Positions 54,928 to 64,000 of a stretch of 64,000 bases of DNA are shown here, in pieces. The number at the start of each line of letters is the position of its first letter. Position 1 is the stretch's first letter. The translations under genes were made by a program, and so were the position numbers. The notes beneath the pieces are model-generated. The model did no database searches. It had not been told where the DNA came from and saw nothing but the letters and a program-made list of their open reading frames with translations. Location of the stretch: NCBI RefSeq assembly GCF_905171765.1, contig NC_053392.1, positions 446,614,837 through 446,678,836 on the forward strand. Direction: 5' to 3'. Source of the DNA: Bufo bufo. Lineage: Eukaryota > Chordata > Amphibia > Anura > Bufonidae.

Positions 54928-56010
54928 TCAACACACCATGGAAACATTCACAGTGCAGGTGGAAAAAGGATGTGAACCCTTGAATTTAATAACTAGTTGA
55001 ACCTCCTTTGGCAGCAATAACTTCAACCAAAGTTTCCTGTAGTTGCAGATCAGACGTGCACAACGGTCAGGAGTAATTCTTGACCATTCCTCTTTACAGA
55101 ACTGTTTCAGTTCAGCAATATTCTTGGGATGTCTGGTGTGAATTGCTTTTTTGAGCTCATGCCACAGCATCTCAGTCAGGTTGAGGTCAGGACTCTGACT
55201 GGGCGACTCCAGAAGGCGTATTTTCTTCTGTTTAAGCCATTCTGTTGTCGATTTACTTCTATGCTTTGGGTCGTTGTCCTGTTGCAACATCCATCTTCTG
55301 TTGAGCTTCAGCTGGTGGACAGATGGCCTTAACTTCTCCTGCAAAATGTCTTGATAAACTTAGGAATTCATTTTTCCTTCGATGATAGCAATCCGTCCAG
55401 GCCCTGATGCAGCAAAGCAGCCCCAAACCATGATGCCCCCACCACCATACTTCACAGTTGGGATGAGGTTTTGATGTTGGTGTGCTGTGCCTCTTTTTCT
55501 CCACACATAGTGTTGTGTGTTTCTTCCAAACAACTCAACTTTTGTTTCATCTGTCCACAGAATATTTTGACAGTACTGCTGTGGAACATCCAGGTGCTCT
55601 TGTGCAAACTGTAAACGTTCAGCATGGTTTTTTTTGAACAGCAGTGGCTTCCTCTGTGATATCCTCCCATGAAATCCATTCTTGTTTAGTGTTTTACGTA
55701 TCGTAGATTTGCTAACAGAAATGTTAGCATATGTCAGAAACTTTTGTAAGTCTTTAGCTGACACTCTAGGATTCTTCTTCACCTCATTGAGCAGTCTGCG
55801 CTGTGCTCTTGCAGTCATCTTTACAGGACGGCCACTCCTAGGGAGAGTAGCAGCAGTGCTGAACTTTCTCCATTTATAGACAATTTGTCTTATCGTGGAC
55901 TGATGAACAGCAAGGCTTTTGGGGATACTTTTATAACCCTTTCCAGCTTTATGCAAGTCAACAATTCTTAATCGTAGGTCTTCTGAAAGCTCTTTTGTGT
56001 GAGGCATCAT
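54928..56010 (-). pseudogene. Tc1 transposase, nearly intact, one nonsense codon
   Basis: The transposase binds the inverted repeats and moves the element. The first 216 codons (56010-55360) have the paired helix-turn-helix region ([20 protein letters not shown] and [11 protein letters not shown]), the ISVSKSTIRKTLN segment and NILWTDETKVELFG with the first catalytic Asp. An in-frame TAA at 55360-55362 interrupts it. The same frame continues with LQQDNDPKHRSKST (second Asp), SPDLNLTEMLWHELKKAIH (third residue, Glu) and ends at 54928. Total length about 360 codons, normal for Tc1. Apart from the one stop I see no frameshift. Confidence 0.9.
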
Positions 56011-56387
56011 TCACATCAGGCAATGCTTCTTGTGAAAAGCAAACCCAGAACTGGTGTGTGTTTTCTATAGGGCAGGGCAGCCGTTAACCAACACCTCCAA
56101 TCTCATCTCATTGATTGGACTCCAGTTGGCTGACACCTCACTCCAATTAGCTCTTGGAGATGTCATTAGTCTAGGTGTTCACATACTTTTTCCACCTGTA
56201 CTGTGAATGTTTACATGGTGTGTTCAATAAAAACATGGTAACATTTAATTATTTGTGTGTTATTAGTTTAAGCAGACTGTGATTGTCTATTGTTGTGACT
56301 TAGATGAAGATCAGATCACATTTTATGACAAATTTGTGCAGAAATACATATCATTCCAAAGGGTTCACATACTTTTTCTTGCTACTG

Positions 56388-56408
56388 TACCTCCAGCCAC
56401 ATAATCAC
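56388..56408. repeat. 110-bp satellite, fragment between Tc1 and L1
   Basis: Only TACCTCCAGCCACATAATCA-type text (about 20 bp) is left between the two insertions, and it includes the left copy of the L1 target duplication. Confidence 0.85.
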
Positions 56409-57174
56409 GTTTTTTAAGGGTGATGGGTGCCAAATCTTGAAAGATGAAGATTCTTTGATCTCTGAACATCACTTCTTGTGTCTTCCTGGAGCATTCCAAT
56501 ATAGCTTCTTTATCTTGGAAGTTTAAGAAGCGGCATATTATATCTCTGGGAGGTTCTGTTGGTTTGGGTTTTGGACAAAGGGCTCTGTGGGCTCTTTATA
56601 TGATTGGGGCAGGGTGCTCTTGGCACAGTAGCATCTCACATAGGGCAAGTATTACTTCAGGGATTTCGGAGGTTGAAATGGATTCTGAGAGGCCGCAGAA
56701 TCTTAAGTTATTCCTCCTACTCCGGTTTTCCTGATCCTCCAGTGCGGAGTGCATTGAATTAAGATGGCTTTGTACGTAGTGTAGGCTGTTTGAAGCAGCC
56801 GATTGGAACTCCAGCATGGCGGTATGGGCTGTCTCTAGGTCTTCCACCCTATCCCCCACATGCCTGATGTCTTGACGGAGGGACGACAGTTCGCTCACCA
56901 GCGGTTCCAGGGCTCTTGTCAGGGGCGACTTCAGGTATCTCCTCGATATCGGGAGGTTCTGGCGGCTTCCAGTGTCTTCAGAGTCACTTTCTCTCTCCGC
57001 AGTGTCATGACCCTCTTCATCAGGTTCGTTCTGTGTGACCGGCGCCATCTTGGTTTCTTTAGCAGCGTGTATGGACGACGCTTTTTTTATGAATTTATCC
57101 ATCTCGCCGCTGGCCACGGAGGTCTTCTGGTAATGGGAGGGTTTCCCTGATCTCGGGTGACCTATTTTAACCAT
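56409..57174 (-). pseudogene. L1 ORF1 protein, partial
   Basis: ORF1p is the RNA-binding chaperone of L1 elements. The frame starts at ATG 57174 (MVKIGHPRSGKPSHYQ), has a basic/acidic N-terminal part, a coiled-coil-like stretch with LEPLVSELSSLRQDIRHV, and ENRSRRNNLRFCGLSESI, the start of the RRM-like domain. A stop lies at about 56596. The same strand goes on with KRAHRALCPKPKPTEPPRD, ICRFLNFQDKEAILE and IFIFQDLAPITLK, the conserved C-terminal pattern of ORF1p, until the element ends. Small lesions near 56596 break the frame. Confidence 0.8.
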
Positions 57175-57277
57175 TTCTTAGCCGGAAAAGCTAACGTGAG
57201 CTGCTGTAAAGATAAATCTGAAAGACTGAGTTTAGGCGCACACAGCCATTCACGTCCGGCGCTAGCTCCGCCCCCAT
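56409..57277 (-). mobile_element. L1-type element truncated at its 3' side, with TSD
   Basis: The 869-bp insert is flanked by the 16-bp duplication CCAGCCACATAATCAC (56393-56408 and 57278-57293). On the minus strand it starts ATGGGGGCGGAGCTAGCGC, a typical 5' untranslated start, continues into ORF1 and stops inside ORF1 at CTTAAAAAAC. ORF2 is absent. Most LINE copies are truncated at the 5' side, so a copy with its 5' end but no 3' end is unusual. Confidence 0.85.
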
Positions 57278-57620
57278 CCAGCCACATAATCACTTGATCT
57301 TTTCTGTACGGTGAATGCCTAATTGTTGGGGCCTCGGAGGAATTCAACACCTGTGACGACCACGTTTTATCGAATGCAAACTATTATCATTTGGGGTTTA
57401 TTCAAGAGGGGGGATTTCATTAGCCATGTTTTTATTCCAATTTTATTTTTTTAGTTCTTTTAAACATATGTATTTGACATGTATTTGTACTGGCCTGCAG
57501 TAAAATTGATATCCAATGACCGTCTAATATACCTCCAGCCACATACCATAATCACTTGATGTTTTCTGTCCGATGAATGCCTACTGTTTGGGGCCTGTAC
57601 TCCCGTGGCCTAAAATAACA
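57278..57620. repeat. 110-bp satellite, block 2
   Basis: After the L1 insert the satellite resumes with CACATAATCACTTGATCTTT, a unit-like GAATGCCTAATTGTTGGGGCC, then a non-satellite interruption (57335-57470) and another unit from TTTGACATGTATTTGTACTGG to GGGGCCTGTACTCC. Confidence 0.75.
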
Positions 57621-57694
57621 TTTTTCTAGGCTCCAGCATGGCACATTTTTGAGAGTTTCCCTTTAAGACACCCCTGATTAAAATACATATTTTT

Positions 57695-57733
57695 TTGTAG
57701 GAGAGAACTTACGAGAAAAGAAAGCACATGGTC
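57695..57733 (-). pseudogene. Gypsy RNase H fragment left of the TTAA insert
   Basis: The minus strand reads RPCAFFSRKFSPT in the same frame as the RNase H fragment on the other side of the TTAA element. This short piece confirms that the two are one gene split by the insertion. It stops at about 57695, where an unrelated repeat begins. Confidence 0.75.
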
Positions 57734-58189
57734 TTAAAGGGGTTCTCCGGGCTTAATCTTTTTTTGAGTATTAAAAGCTAACCTGTGGAGGAAAGATTTT
57801 GGTCCCTTCCAGAGTGCAGCCTTTCTTGAGATCTGCCTCCCGGTCACGTGGTCCCTCCAGAAGGCTTTTCTTTATTTCCGGCAGAAGTCCGTCTTCTTGT
57901 CTTCCTGTCTTCTCTTCCTTTCTTGAGCAGGAGACGGATCATCACGAGTGACGTCACCGCCTCCTGCTGAAGAAAGCACCGGGCGGCCATCTTCACTCAC
58001 TACGCAAACGCACTATGCTGAATGCTAGTGCGATTGCCGGCTGCTCTCTGCAGTGTACAGGCTTCTTTGTGAAGCCTGTACTGACTCCTGCACAGCGCGA
58101 TGTAAGCGCTGTGCAGGAGTGACAGCATAGTGATCAGCCACAGTGGCTGATTGCTATGCTGTGGATTTCACTGGGGGCACTGACTGGCA

Positions 58190-59640
58190 CATGGGGTGGG
58201 GGCACTGTGGAACTGTGGATGGCACTTTGGGGCAATGAGGATGGCACATGGGGGCACTGTATTTCACTGGGGCACAGTGGATAACACATGGGGCAATGGA
58301 TGGCACAAGGAGGCAATGCATGACAACCAAGGACACTCAATGGCAAACAAGGATACTGGATGGCAAACAAGGGGGCACTGGATGGCAAACAAGGGGGCAC
58401 TGCATGGCACAAGGGAGCAATGGATGGCACAATGGGGGCAATGGATGGCACAATGGGGACATTGGATGGCACAAGAGGGCAATGCATGGTGAATAGGGGG
58501 CACTGCATGGCAGAAGGGGGAAATGGATGGCACAAGGGGGCAATGGATGGCACAATTGTGGCAATGGATGACACAGTGGGTACACTTGATGGCACAAGGT
58601 GGCAATGCATGGCAATCAGGGGCACTGGATGGCAAACAAGGGGGTACTGGATGGCAAACAAGGAGGCACTGGATGGCAGAATGGGTCAATGGATGACACA
58701 ATGGGGTTACTGGATTGCAAACAGGGGCACTGGATGGCACGAGGGGCAATGCATGGCAAACAGGGCAATGTATGGCACAATTGGGCAATGGATGGCACAA
58801 TTGTGGAACTGGATTGCAAACAGGGGCACTGGATGGCACAAGGAGGCACTGCATGGCACAATGAGTGCACTCTATTGCACAAGGGGGCAATGAATGGCAC
58901 AATGGGGGCAATGGATGGCACAATGGGGGCAATGGATGGCAAACAAGGGGGCACTAAATTGCACAAGTGGACAATAGATGGCACAAGGAGGCACTGCATG
59001 GCGAACAAGGGGGCAATGGATAGCACAAGGGGGCAGTGGATGGCACAATGGGGACACTGGATAGCACAAGGGGGCAATGCATGGCAAACGGGGCAATGGA
59101 TGGCACAATTGGGTATTGGATGGCACAAGGGGGCAATGGATGGCACAATGGGGACACGATGGCACAAGGGGGCAATGCATGGAAAACAGGAGCACTGGAT
59201 GGCAAACAAGGTGGCAATAGATAGCAAACAAGGAGGCACTGGATGGCACAATGGGGCACTGCATGGCACAATGAGTGTGCTGGATGGCACAAGGGGGCAA
59301 TGGATGGCACAACGGGGGAAATTGATGGCACAATGGGGACACTGGATGGCATAAGGGGCAATGCATGGCAAACAGGGGCACTGGATGGAAAACAAGAGGG
59401 CACTGAATGGCAAACAAGAGGGCACTGGATGGCACAATGGGGCAATAGATGGCATAATAGGGGAACAGGATAGCACAAGGGGGGCAATTGATGGCAAACA
59501 GGGGCACTGGATGGCAAACAAGGGGGAACTGAATGGCATAGTGGGGGTACTGGATGGTATTAGGGGGCACTGGATGGTACTGGGGGCACTAGATGGCACA
59601 AGGGGCACTGGCTGACAAATAGGGGGCATTGGATGGCACT
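58190..59640. repeat. About 20-bp minisatellite (GGATGGCACAA family)
   Basis: Around 70 units of 20-21 bp built from GCACTGGATGGCA, CAATGGATGGCACAA and CAAACAAGGGGG. The unit lacks stop codons in several frames, so frames of 60-337 codons occur on both strands (Pro/Cys/His-rich on minus, Trp/Gly/Met-rich on plus). These overlap one another in all frames, which shows they are not genes. Confidence 0.9.
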
Positions 59641-59810
59641 AGGGGCACCAGATGGCACTGTTATGGGGCACTATAGATGTCACTGTTATGGGGAGCACTG
59701 TGGATGTCACTGTTATGGGGGCACTGTGGATGTCACTGTTATGGGGCACTGTGGATATCACTGTTATGGGGGCACTGTGGATGTCATTGTTATGGGCGCT
59801 GAGTATAAGT
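59640..59810. repeat. About 27-bp minisatellite
   Basis: Six units contain GCACTGTGGATGTCACTGTT and ATGGGG. It adjoins the 20-bp array and probably derives from it, since both share GATG and GCACT. Confidence 0.85.
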
Positions 59811-59909
59811 GATAGGGCTTGTGCACAGAACCGTATCTGTTTTGCGGTCTGCAAGTCGCGGATCCACTAAATAAGGTTACTGTCCATGTGCAATTCACAT
59901 TTTTTTGCA

Positions 59910-60112
59910 GTTCCATTGAGTTCTATGGGTTTTAGATCTGCATTATGACAACCAGATTAGGACATGTTCTATCTTTCGCAGAACTGACATACGGATGTGG
60001 AAAGCACAGGGACATCATCAGTGTGTTTTTTACATGTCAGTTCTAGTAAAGACAGAACATGTCCTATTCTGATCTGCAAAATGAGGACCTCAAATCCATA
60101 GAACTCAATGGG
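59910..60112. mobile_element. Fold-back element inside the TTAA element
   Basis: CCATTGAGTTCTATGG (from 59913) is matched by CCATAGAACTCAATGG (60096-60111), and inner parts TTAGGACATGTTCTATC and GACAGAACATGTCCTA also pair. It looks like a small MITE; no target duplication was identified. Confidence 0.6.
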
Positions 60113-60223
60113 ACTACGAAAATCACACATGAAAAACAGGTATTGGGGGCATATGTATGCATGGTGAGGGGAGTTAGGAGCAGATAAAAAATAATTGATT
60201 TTGGGACCGGACAACCTCTTTAA

Positions 60224-60865
60224 GTTAGTGAGGGTTGGTGACCCTTGGGAGAGTACTGCCCCCACCCCATCCTCAGAAGTGTCCACCTCAACCACAAAAG
60301 GTTTCTCATGGTCTGGTTGAACCAATACTGGGGCATCAATGAAACATCTCTTAAGTGTTTCAAAAGCCTCTATAGCCTCTGGCGACCAATTGACCAGATC
60401 CGCCCCCTTCTTGGTTAAATCAGTGAGAGGCTTAGCAATCACAGAATTTTTTTTATGAACTTCAGGAACAACCTAAAAAGCGTTGTTCTCCCGAAGAACC
60501 TTCAGGACCTGTCTAGAGTGTATAATATGCGAACCCCAGTCAGGTGAATAAATTAGAATATCATCTAAATAGACGATCACGGATTTCCCAATAAATTGTC
60601 TGAAAATGTCATTGACAAAATTTTGGAGAACTGCCGGTGCATTGCTTAAACCAAACAGCATCACTAAATATTCGTAATGGCCCTCAGGGGTATTAAAGGA
60701 CGTTTTCCACTCATCCCCCTCCTTAATTGGGATAAAATTATACGCCCCCCTAAGATCAAGTTTAGTGAACCAATGAGCTCCAAGTATTTGATTAAACAGG
60801 TCTGGGATCAACGGCAAAGAGTACTGGTTCTTAATAGTAAGTGGTAGGCAATTAAGAGTGCCGTA
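60224..60865 (-). pseudogene. Gypsy reverse transcriptase and RNase H, partial
   Basis: The minus strand from 60865 reads TIKNQYSLPLIPDLFNQILG, FTKLDLRGAYNFIPIKEGDE, LFGLSNAPAVLQNFVNDIFR and VIVYLDDILIYSPDW, with the catalytic YLDD, to about 60476. After a jump in the sequence (60440-60480) come IAKPLTDLTKKGADLVNWSP and VVEVDTSEDGVGAVLSQGSP, the start of RNase H. The thumb region between LRENN and IAKPL is missing, so there is an internal deletion. Same chromodomain Gypsy style as the integrase at 42860-43843, possibly the same family. Upstream it is cut at about 60866. Confidence 0.85.
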
Positions 60866-62442
60866 TTTGTGTGAGGGGAGGTGGGGCGTTCACTATTTAA
60901 ACCTGGCCCTCCTCCCCCCACTTGTCGGTTCGAACGATTTCGAATCGGCTTGTGGGTTGGTGCCAGAGAAGGGCATGCGTCACTGGAGGATCGGGGGATC
61001 GGCTGCGTCGAGCTCGTCGCTACGGTGATTAGGTAGGCAGGGTGGCTTGCACACCCGTCTCGCTATGTATAACATGTGGGGCTGCCGAGCGTGCCGCCGG
61101 TCCCCAGCTGCGCTGGAGACTGCCCGCACTCCCGATCGCTTCCGGCACCCCGAGACAGGCACCCCGATCCGCTCCAGGCCCTGCGCTAAGCACCCCCGCT
61201 CCCACATGCAGCGTCCCCCAGGCAGGCACCCCTCACCTGTGGCTCAGCAGCGACGGGTCACGACGTCCGCTCGCATACCCTGAGCATCGGTCACGCCGGC
61301 CGTCGGCTCCACGACGCAGCGTTATATATCACTCACTCCCGTATCAGAACGTTCCGCCGTAGAGGAAAACGCCGTCCGCTCACACAGGGGTCTATTCATT
61401 AGCTGCAATCAGTAAGCGGAGGTCCAGCTGCAGGATCAGGGGACGGAAGCCGAAACCTATAGGCGATTAATACGCCGCGGCTTTCCCTGTACAAATAGTC
61501 GATAGCGGTGGGCACGGGATGCAATGTTCCACATGGCGGAGCGCAAATCCCTCGCAGCCGATCCTGATGCACGTTCTCCTGGTAATTACAATTAGCGAGG
61601 CTGTGAAGGTGGACATGCTTATTCATGTCTAGGAATCCGCTGCAGAATAAACTCGTCTTCTTTACTGCGCCAAACTCAGGCAAGACGAGATAAGCAGATA
61701 CTCAGACATGTGCACTGTATAACAAGTTATGATTTCAATGGTTAATTCTAACCTAGAAGGGAATCACTGGCTTGCTGCGCTCCAGCAGGTCCTGGCTTGA
61801 GAGAGGGCGGGGGATGGTCGACACCTACAGGCCCATACTGGTACTGCAGTCTTGGTGCAGGGCTCCTCTGCTCAGGCACAGTGGCTAGGTACTAAGGCAG
61901 GAGTAAAAAAAAAATATATATATATATTTAAAAAAAAAAAATTTGGAATATGTTCAAGGATCAAATATAAAGAGGGCTTCAAGGAGGGGGGCTGGCCAAG
62001 TCACTTTGCGCACGCAGCCGGGCCGCCCATAAGCCCATACGGTCAGTCAAGGGGTTGGTTCGGGCGCAGTCACAATAATCCGGTGGTTAGCTAGGGAGCG
62101 GTGGCATGAGTGAAGTGTCGCCCAGCTGGCGTGCGCTCACTCACACGTCTGTCCTTGGTTATTCAGGTTCACAGGTGGTGGGCTAACTTACGATACTGTG
62201 GGGTTCGTGGCTGTCATGGCCGCCAGGTGAGTCAGGGGTGGTGCATGCGGGGGCCAACCCCCTCTTTTCTCCTGCATAGGCTTGGGGGACAGGGGATGGT
62301 GGTCTATTATGTCCAGGCCTCTGGCGCATCTCTTACAGGGTGGCGCCTACAGTCGTGGCCTTTGGTGGGGGGGAAAAGAAAAAAAAAAAAAAAAGAAAAA
62401 ATTATAATAATGGTATAGATAGGAATGTTGCTTTGCCAGGTC

Positions 62443-62930
62443 TGTCACGACTACAGACTCCTTATAAAGCCCTGCCACGACTGCAGGCATCAGTCTGTCA
62501 CGACTACAGACCCGCTCTAAAGCCCTGCCACGACTGCAGGCAACAGTCTGTCACGACTACAGACCCGTTATAAAGCCCTGCCACGACTGCAGGCATCAGT
62601 CTGTCACGACTACAGACTCGTTATAAAGTCCTGCCACGACTGCAGGCATCAGTCTGTCACGACTACAGACCCGTTATAAAGCCCTGCCACGACTGCAGGC
62701 ATCAGTCTGTCACGACTACAGACTCGTTATAAAGTCCTGCCACGACTGCAGGCATCAGTCTGTCACGACTACAGACCCGCTCTAAAGCCCTGCCACGACT
62801 GCAGGCACAAATCCGTTACGACTGCAGACTCATTATTAAGACCGGCCACGACTGCAGGCATTAGTCTCATGTCAACAGACTCATGAGGTAATACTACCAC
62901 GTCTACAGGCGATGGTCCGTTACCGCTACT
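62443..62930. repeat. 53-bp minisatellite
   Basis: About nine units of CTGTCACGACTACAGAC followed by CGTTATAAAG-CCTGCCACGACTGCAGGCATCAG-like text, at 53-bp steps. Each unit contains two related halves (CACGACTACAG and CACGACTGCAG), so the true ancestral unit is about 26 bp. Units degrade after 62820. Confidence 0.9.
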
Positions 62931-63159
62931 CTCGATGTAGGGTCCCCTCACGACTATAGGGGCTAGTCGGTCACATCCACAGACTCGGTCGCACTCCCGT
63001 TAACTACAGGCACTGGGTGGGCATCTACGGGTAGTTGCGTCACGACTACGCACGTGGGTCAGCCACGGCCTGGGAGGTCAGCCTTCACGGTCACAGGTAG
63101 GTCCAGTTAGGCTTCAGTCCCCCAGCGGGTTCCAGTCACAATAACCAGCCCCTAGGTGA

Positions 63160-63400
63160 GGGGGGGCACTCCCGCACCGGCGCACAATGCCAGGGAGCTG
63201 TGCGGCTCCTCACGCGGCACACGGTTCAAACCAGCGGGGGCCGGGGCCCACGGTAAAGGAAGGGCTCCCTCTGATCCGGTGCACATTGCCAGGGAGTGGC
63301 GCTGCTCCCCACGCGGTACGAGTGTCCAGCCGGCGGTGGGTTGGCCCTCCCGCACTGGTGCATTCTGCCAGGGAGCAGCGTGAGCTCCCCACGCGGCTGG
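63160..63400. repeat. GC-rich repeats of about 100 bp
   Basis: Three degenerate units share CTCCC(G/T)C, GCCAGGGAG(C/T)-GCG-GCTCC and CACGCGG at about 63168, 63265 and 63348. No gene is present. Confidence 0.65.
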
Positions 63401-63743
63401 GGGGTAAGGCTCCTCATCTTAAATAAAGTCTGGCACGGGCCGCCGTGCCGTTAGGTAGGCAGGGATCAGGGGAAGGAGTACTAGGCTCGGTCAGGGGGAG
63501 CAGATCATAGGCGGTGGCTGGCTTCCTGCTGCCGGCCGTACATTAGGTTCCAAGGGGGTTATTTAGGCACAAGATGTTAGTTAGTCCGTGCAGGTGATCT
63601 GCGTTATACCATGCTCTTCATGCTCGTACTCAGAGCTGTGCCCATACGGGAGCTGTTAAGTGGTTGATAGTGAGAAAAAAAAAAAAAAAAGTATGTGTAT
63701 ATATATATAAAAAAAAAAAAAAAAAATAATATATACATTTTTG

Positions 63744-64000
63744 AGTCTCTCACGCATGGCTTCTCCGTGTTAGTTTTACACATACAGATCTGCCATTAGA
63801 GTCTCTCACGCATGGCTTCTCCGTGTGAGTTTTACACATATGACTCCGCCATTAGTCTCTCACGCATGGCTTCTCCGTTTTAGGTTTACACATATGACTC
63901 CGCCATTAGTCTCTCACGCATGGCTTCTCCGTTTTAGGTTTACACATATGACTCCACCATTAGTCTCTCACGCATGGCTGCTCCGTTTTAGGTTTACACA
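63744..64000. repeat. 54-56 bp tandem repeat at the right edge
   Basis: Five units start AGTCTCTCACGCATGGCTTC and include TTTACACATATGACTCCGCC, with the last unit cut by the window edge. The units become more alike toward the edge, so the array probably continues. Confidence 0.9.

Larger units (their letters stand above)
53999..56387 (-). mobile_element. Tc1/mariner transposon carrying a nested MITE
   Basis: Ends CAGTTGCAAGAAAAAGTATG and CATACTTTTTCTTGCTACTG are inverted repeats (one-base difference beside the tip), flanked by TA (53997-53998 and 56388-56389). Long subterminal inverted sequence includes AAGTCACAACAATAGACAATC. Removing the nested 765-bp MITE leaves about 1.6 kb, the usual Tc1 length. 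It is inserted in the 110-bp satellite, whose TATACCTCC text is split at the TA. Confidence 0.9.
57738..60219. mobile_element. TTAA-target element carrying a large minisatellite
   Basis: TTAA flanks both sides (57734-57737 and 60220-60223). The ends AGGGGTTCTCCGG and CCGGACAACCTCT are inverted repeats with two mismatches. It splits a Gypsy RNase H frame. The interior holds non-coding sequence (57738-58180), a 1.5-kb minisatellite (58190-59640), a second short array (59640-59810) and a fold-back (59910-60112). No transposase. Superfamily piggyBac or Kolobok, not decided. Confidence 0.8.
60866..64000. other. GC-rich unassigned region with several minisatellites
   Basis: Begins TGTGAGGGGAGGTGGGGCGT, with CTATTTAAACC (about 60892) as a TATA-like site, so it may be the left end of another retroelement. 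No coding motif was found in any frame. Short arrays occur at 62443-62930, 63160-63400 and 63744-64000, plus A/T homopolymers and (TA)n at about 61915 and 63695. The density of arrays is similar to the leader of the Ngaro-like element at 17-19 kb. Confidence 0.35.

Noticed and set aside
58134..59629. Frames of up to 337 codons, Pro/Cys/His-rich on the minus strand
   Set aside because: They are caused by the stop-poor 20-bp minisatellite and exist in several frames at once.
61029..61362. Overlapping frames in GC-rich DNA near 61 kb
   Set aside because: High GC lowers stop frequency; the frames overlap on both strands and show no motif.

Overview
The window looks like repeat-dense intergenic DNA from a large vertebrate genome, most likely an anuran amphibian (frog or toad). 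That is an inference from the mixture of mobile elements: long hAT elements with tandem-repeat leaders, Tc1/mariner, a Gypsy element of Gmr1 type, a chromodomain-containing Gypsy, a tyrosine-recombinase retrotransposon with split direct repeats, a Penelope-like element, an L1 fragment, TTAA-target elements and Harbinger-like MITEs. I found no intact host gene. There is no bacterial gene structure, no CRISPR array and no recognisable tRNA or rRNA gene. Almost every coding stretch belongs to a mobile element broken by stops or frameshifts. The one possible exception is a partial open frame of about 152 codons on the minus strand at the left edge.

Layout. 1-1.9 kb: unknown partial ORF, a small fold-back element and a decayed Tc1 transposase. 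1.9-2.9 kb: an unclassified interspersed repeat with a second copy at 21.5-22.6 kb. 2.9-8.04 kb: a TTAA-flanked element built from alternating large palindromes, a MITE-derived tandem array and a chain of terminal hairpins. 8.05-12.86 kb: a Gypsy-like LTR element in the order gag-protease-integrase-RT-RNase H, which is the Gmr1 order. 15.04-19.93 kb: a Ngaro/PAT-like element (minus strand) with A/B split direct repeats, a tyrosine recombinase, an RNase H tail and two arrays of a 37-bp palindromic unit. 20.5-24 kb: minisatellites and unclassified repeats. 24.8-26.9 kb: a hAT non-autonomous element with perfect 8-bp TSDs, plus Harbinger-like MITEs. 26.9-40.9 kb: two Penelope-like copies arranged head to head with an 8.8-kb hAT element between them; the second copy is split by a MITE with long inverted repeats. 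42-43.8 kb: the 3' end of a Gypsy element (integrase and LTR, minus). 43.8-53.0 kb: three hAT pieces. 53.0-57.6 kb: a 110-bp satellite repeatedly invaded by a MITE, a Tc1 element (itself carrying a MITE) and a 3'-truncated L1. 57.7-60.9 kb: a Gypsy RT/RNase H fragment split by a TTAA element carrying a 1.5-kb minisatellite. 60.9-64 kb: GC-rich, minisatellite-rich DNA that I could not assign.

The most informative signals are architectural: the copia-like pol order of the Gypsy element, the split direct repeats of the tyrosine-recombinase element, satellites built from a MITE, and a nest of insertions whose target duplications give a relative order of events. Boundaries marked by duplicated target sites are exact to a few bases. 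Other boundaries, especially the gene limits inside decayed elements, are approximate.
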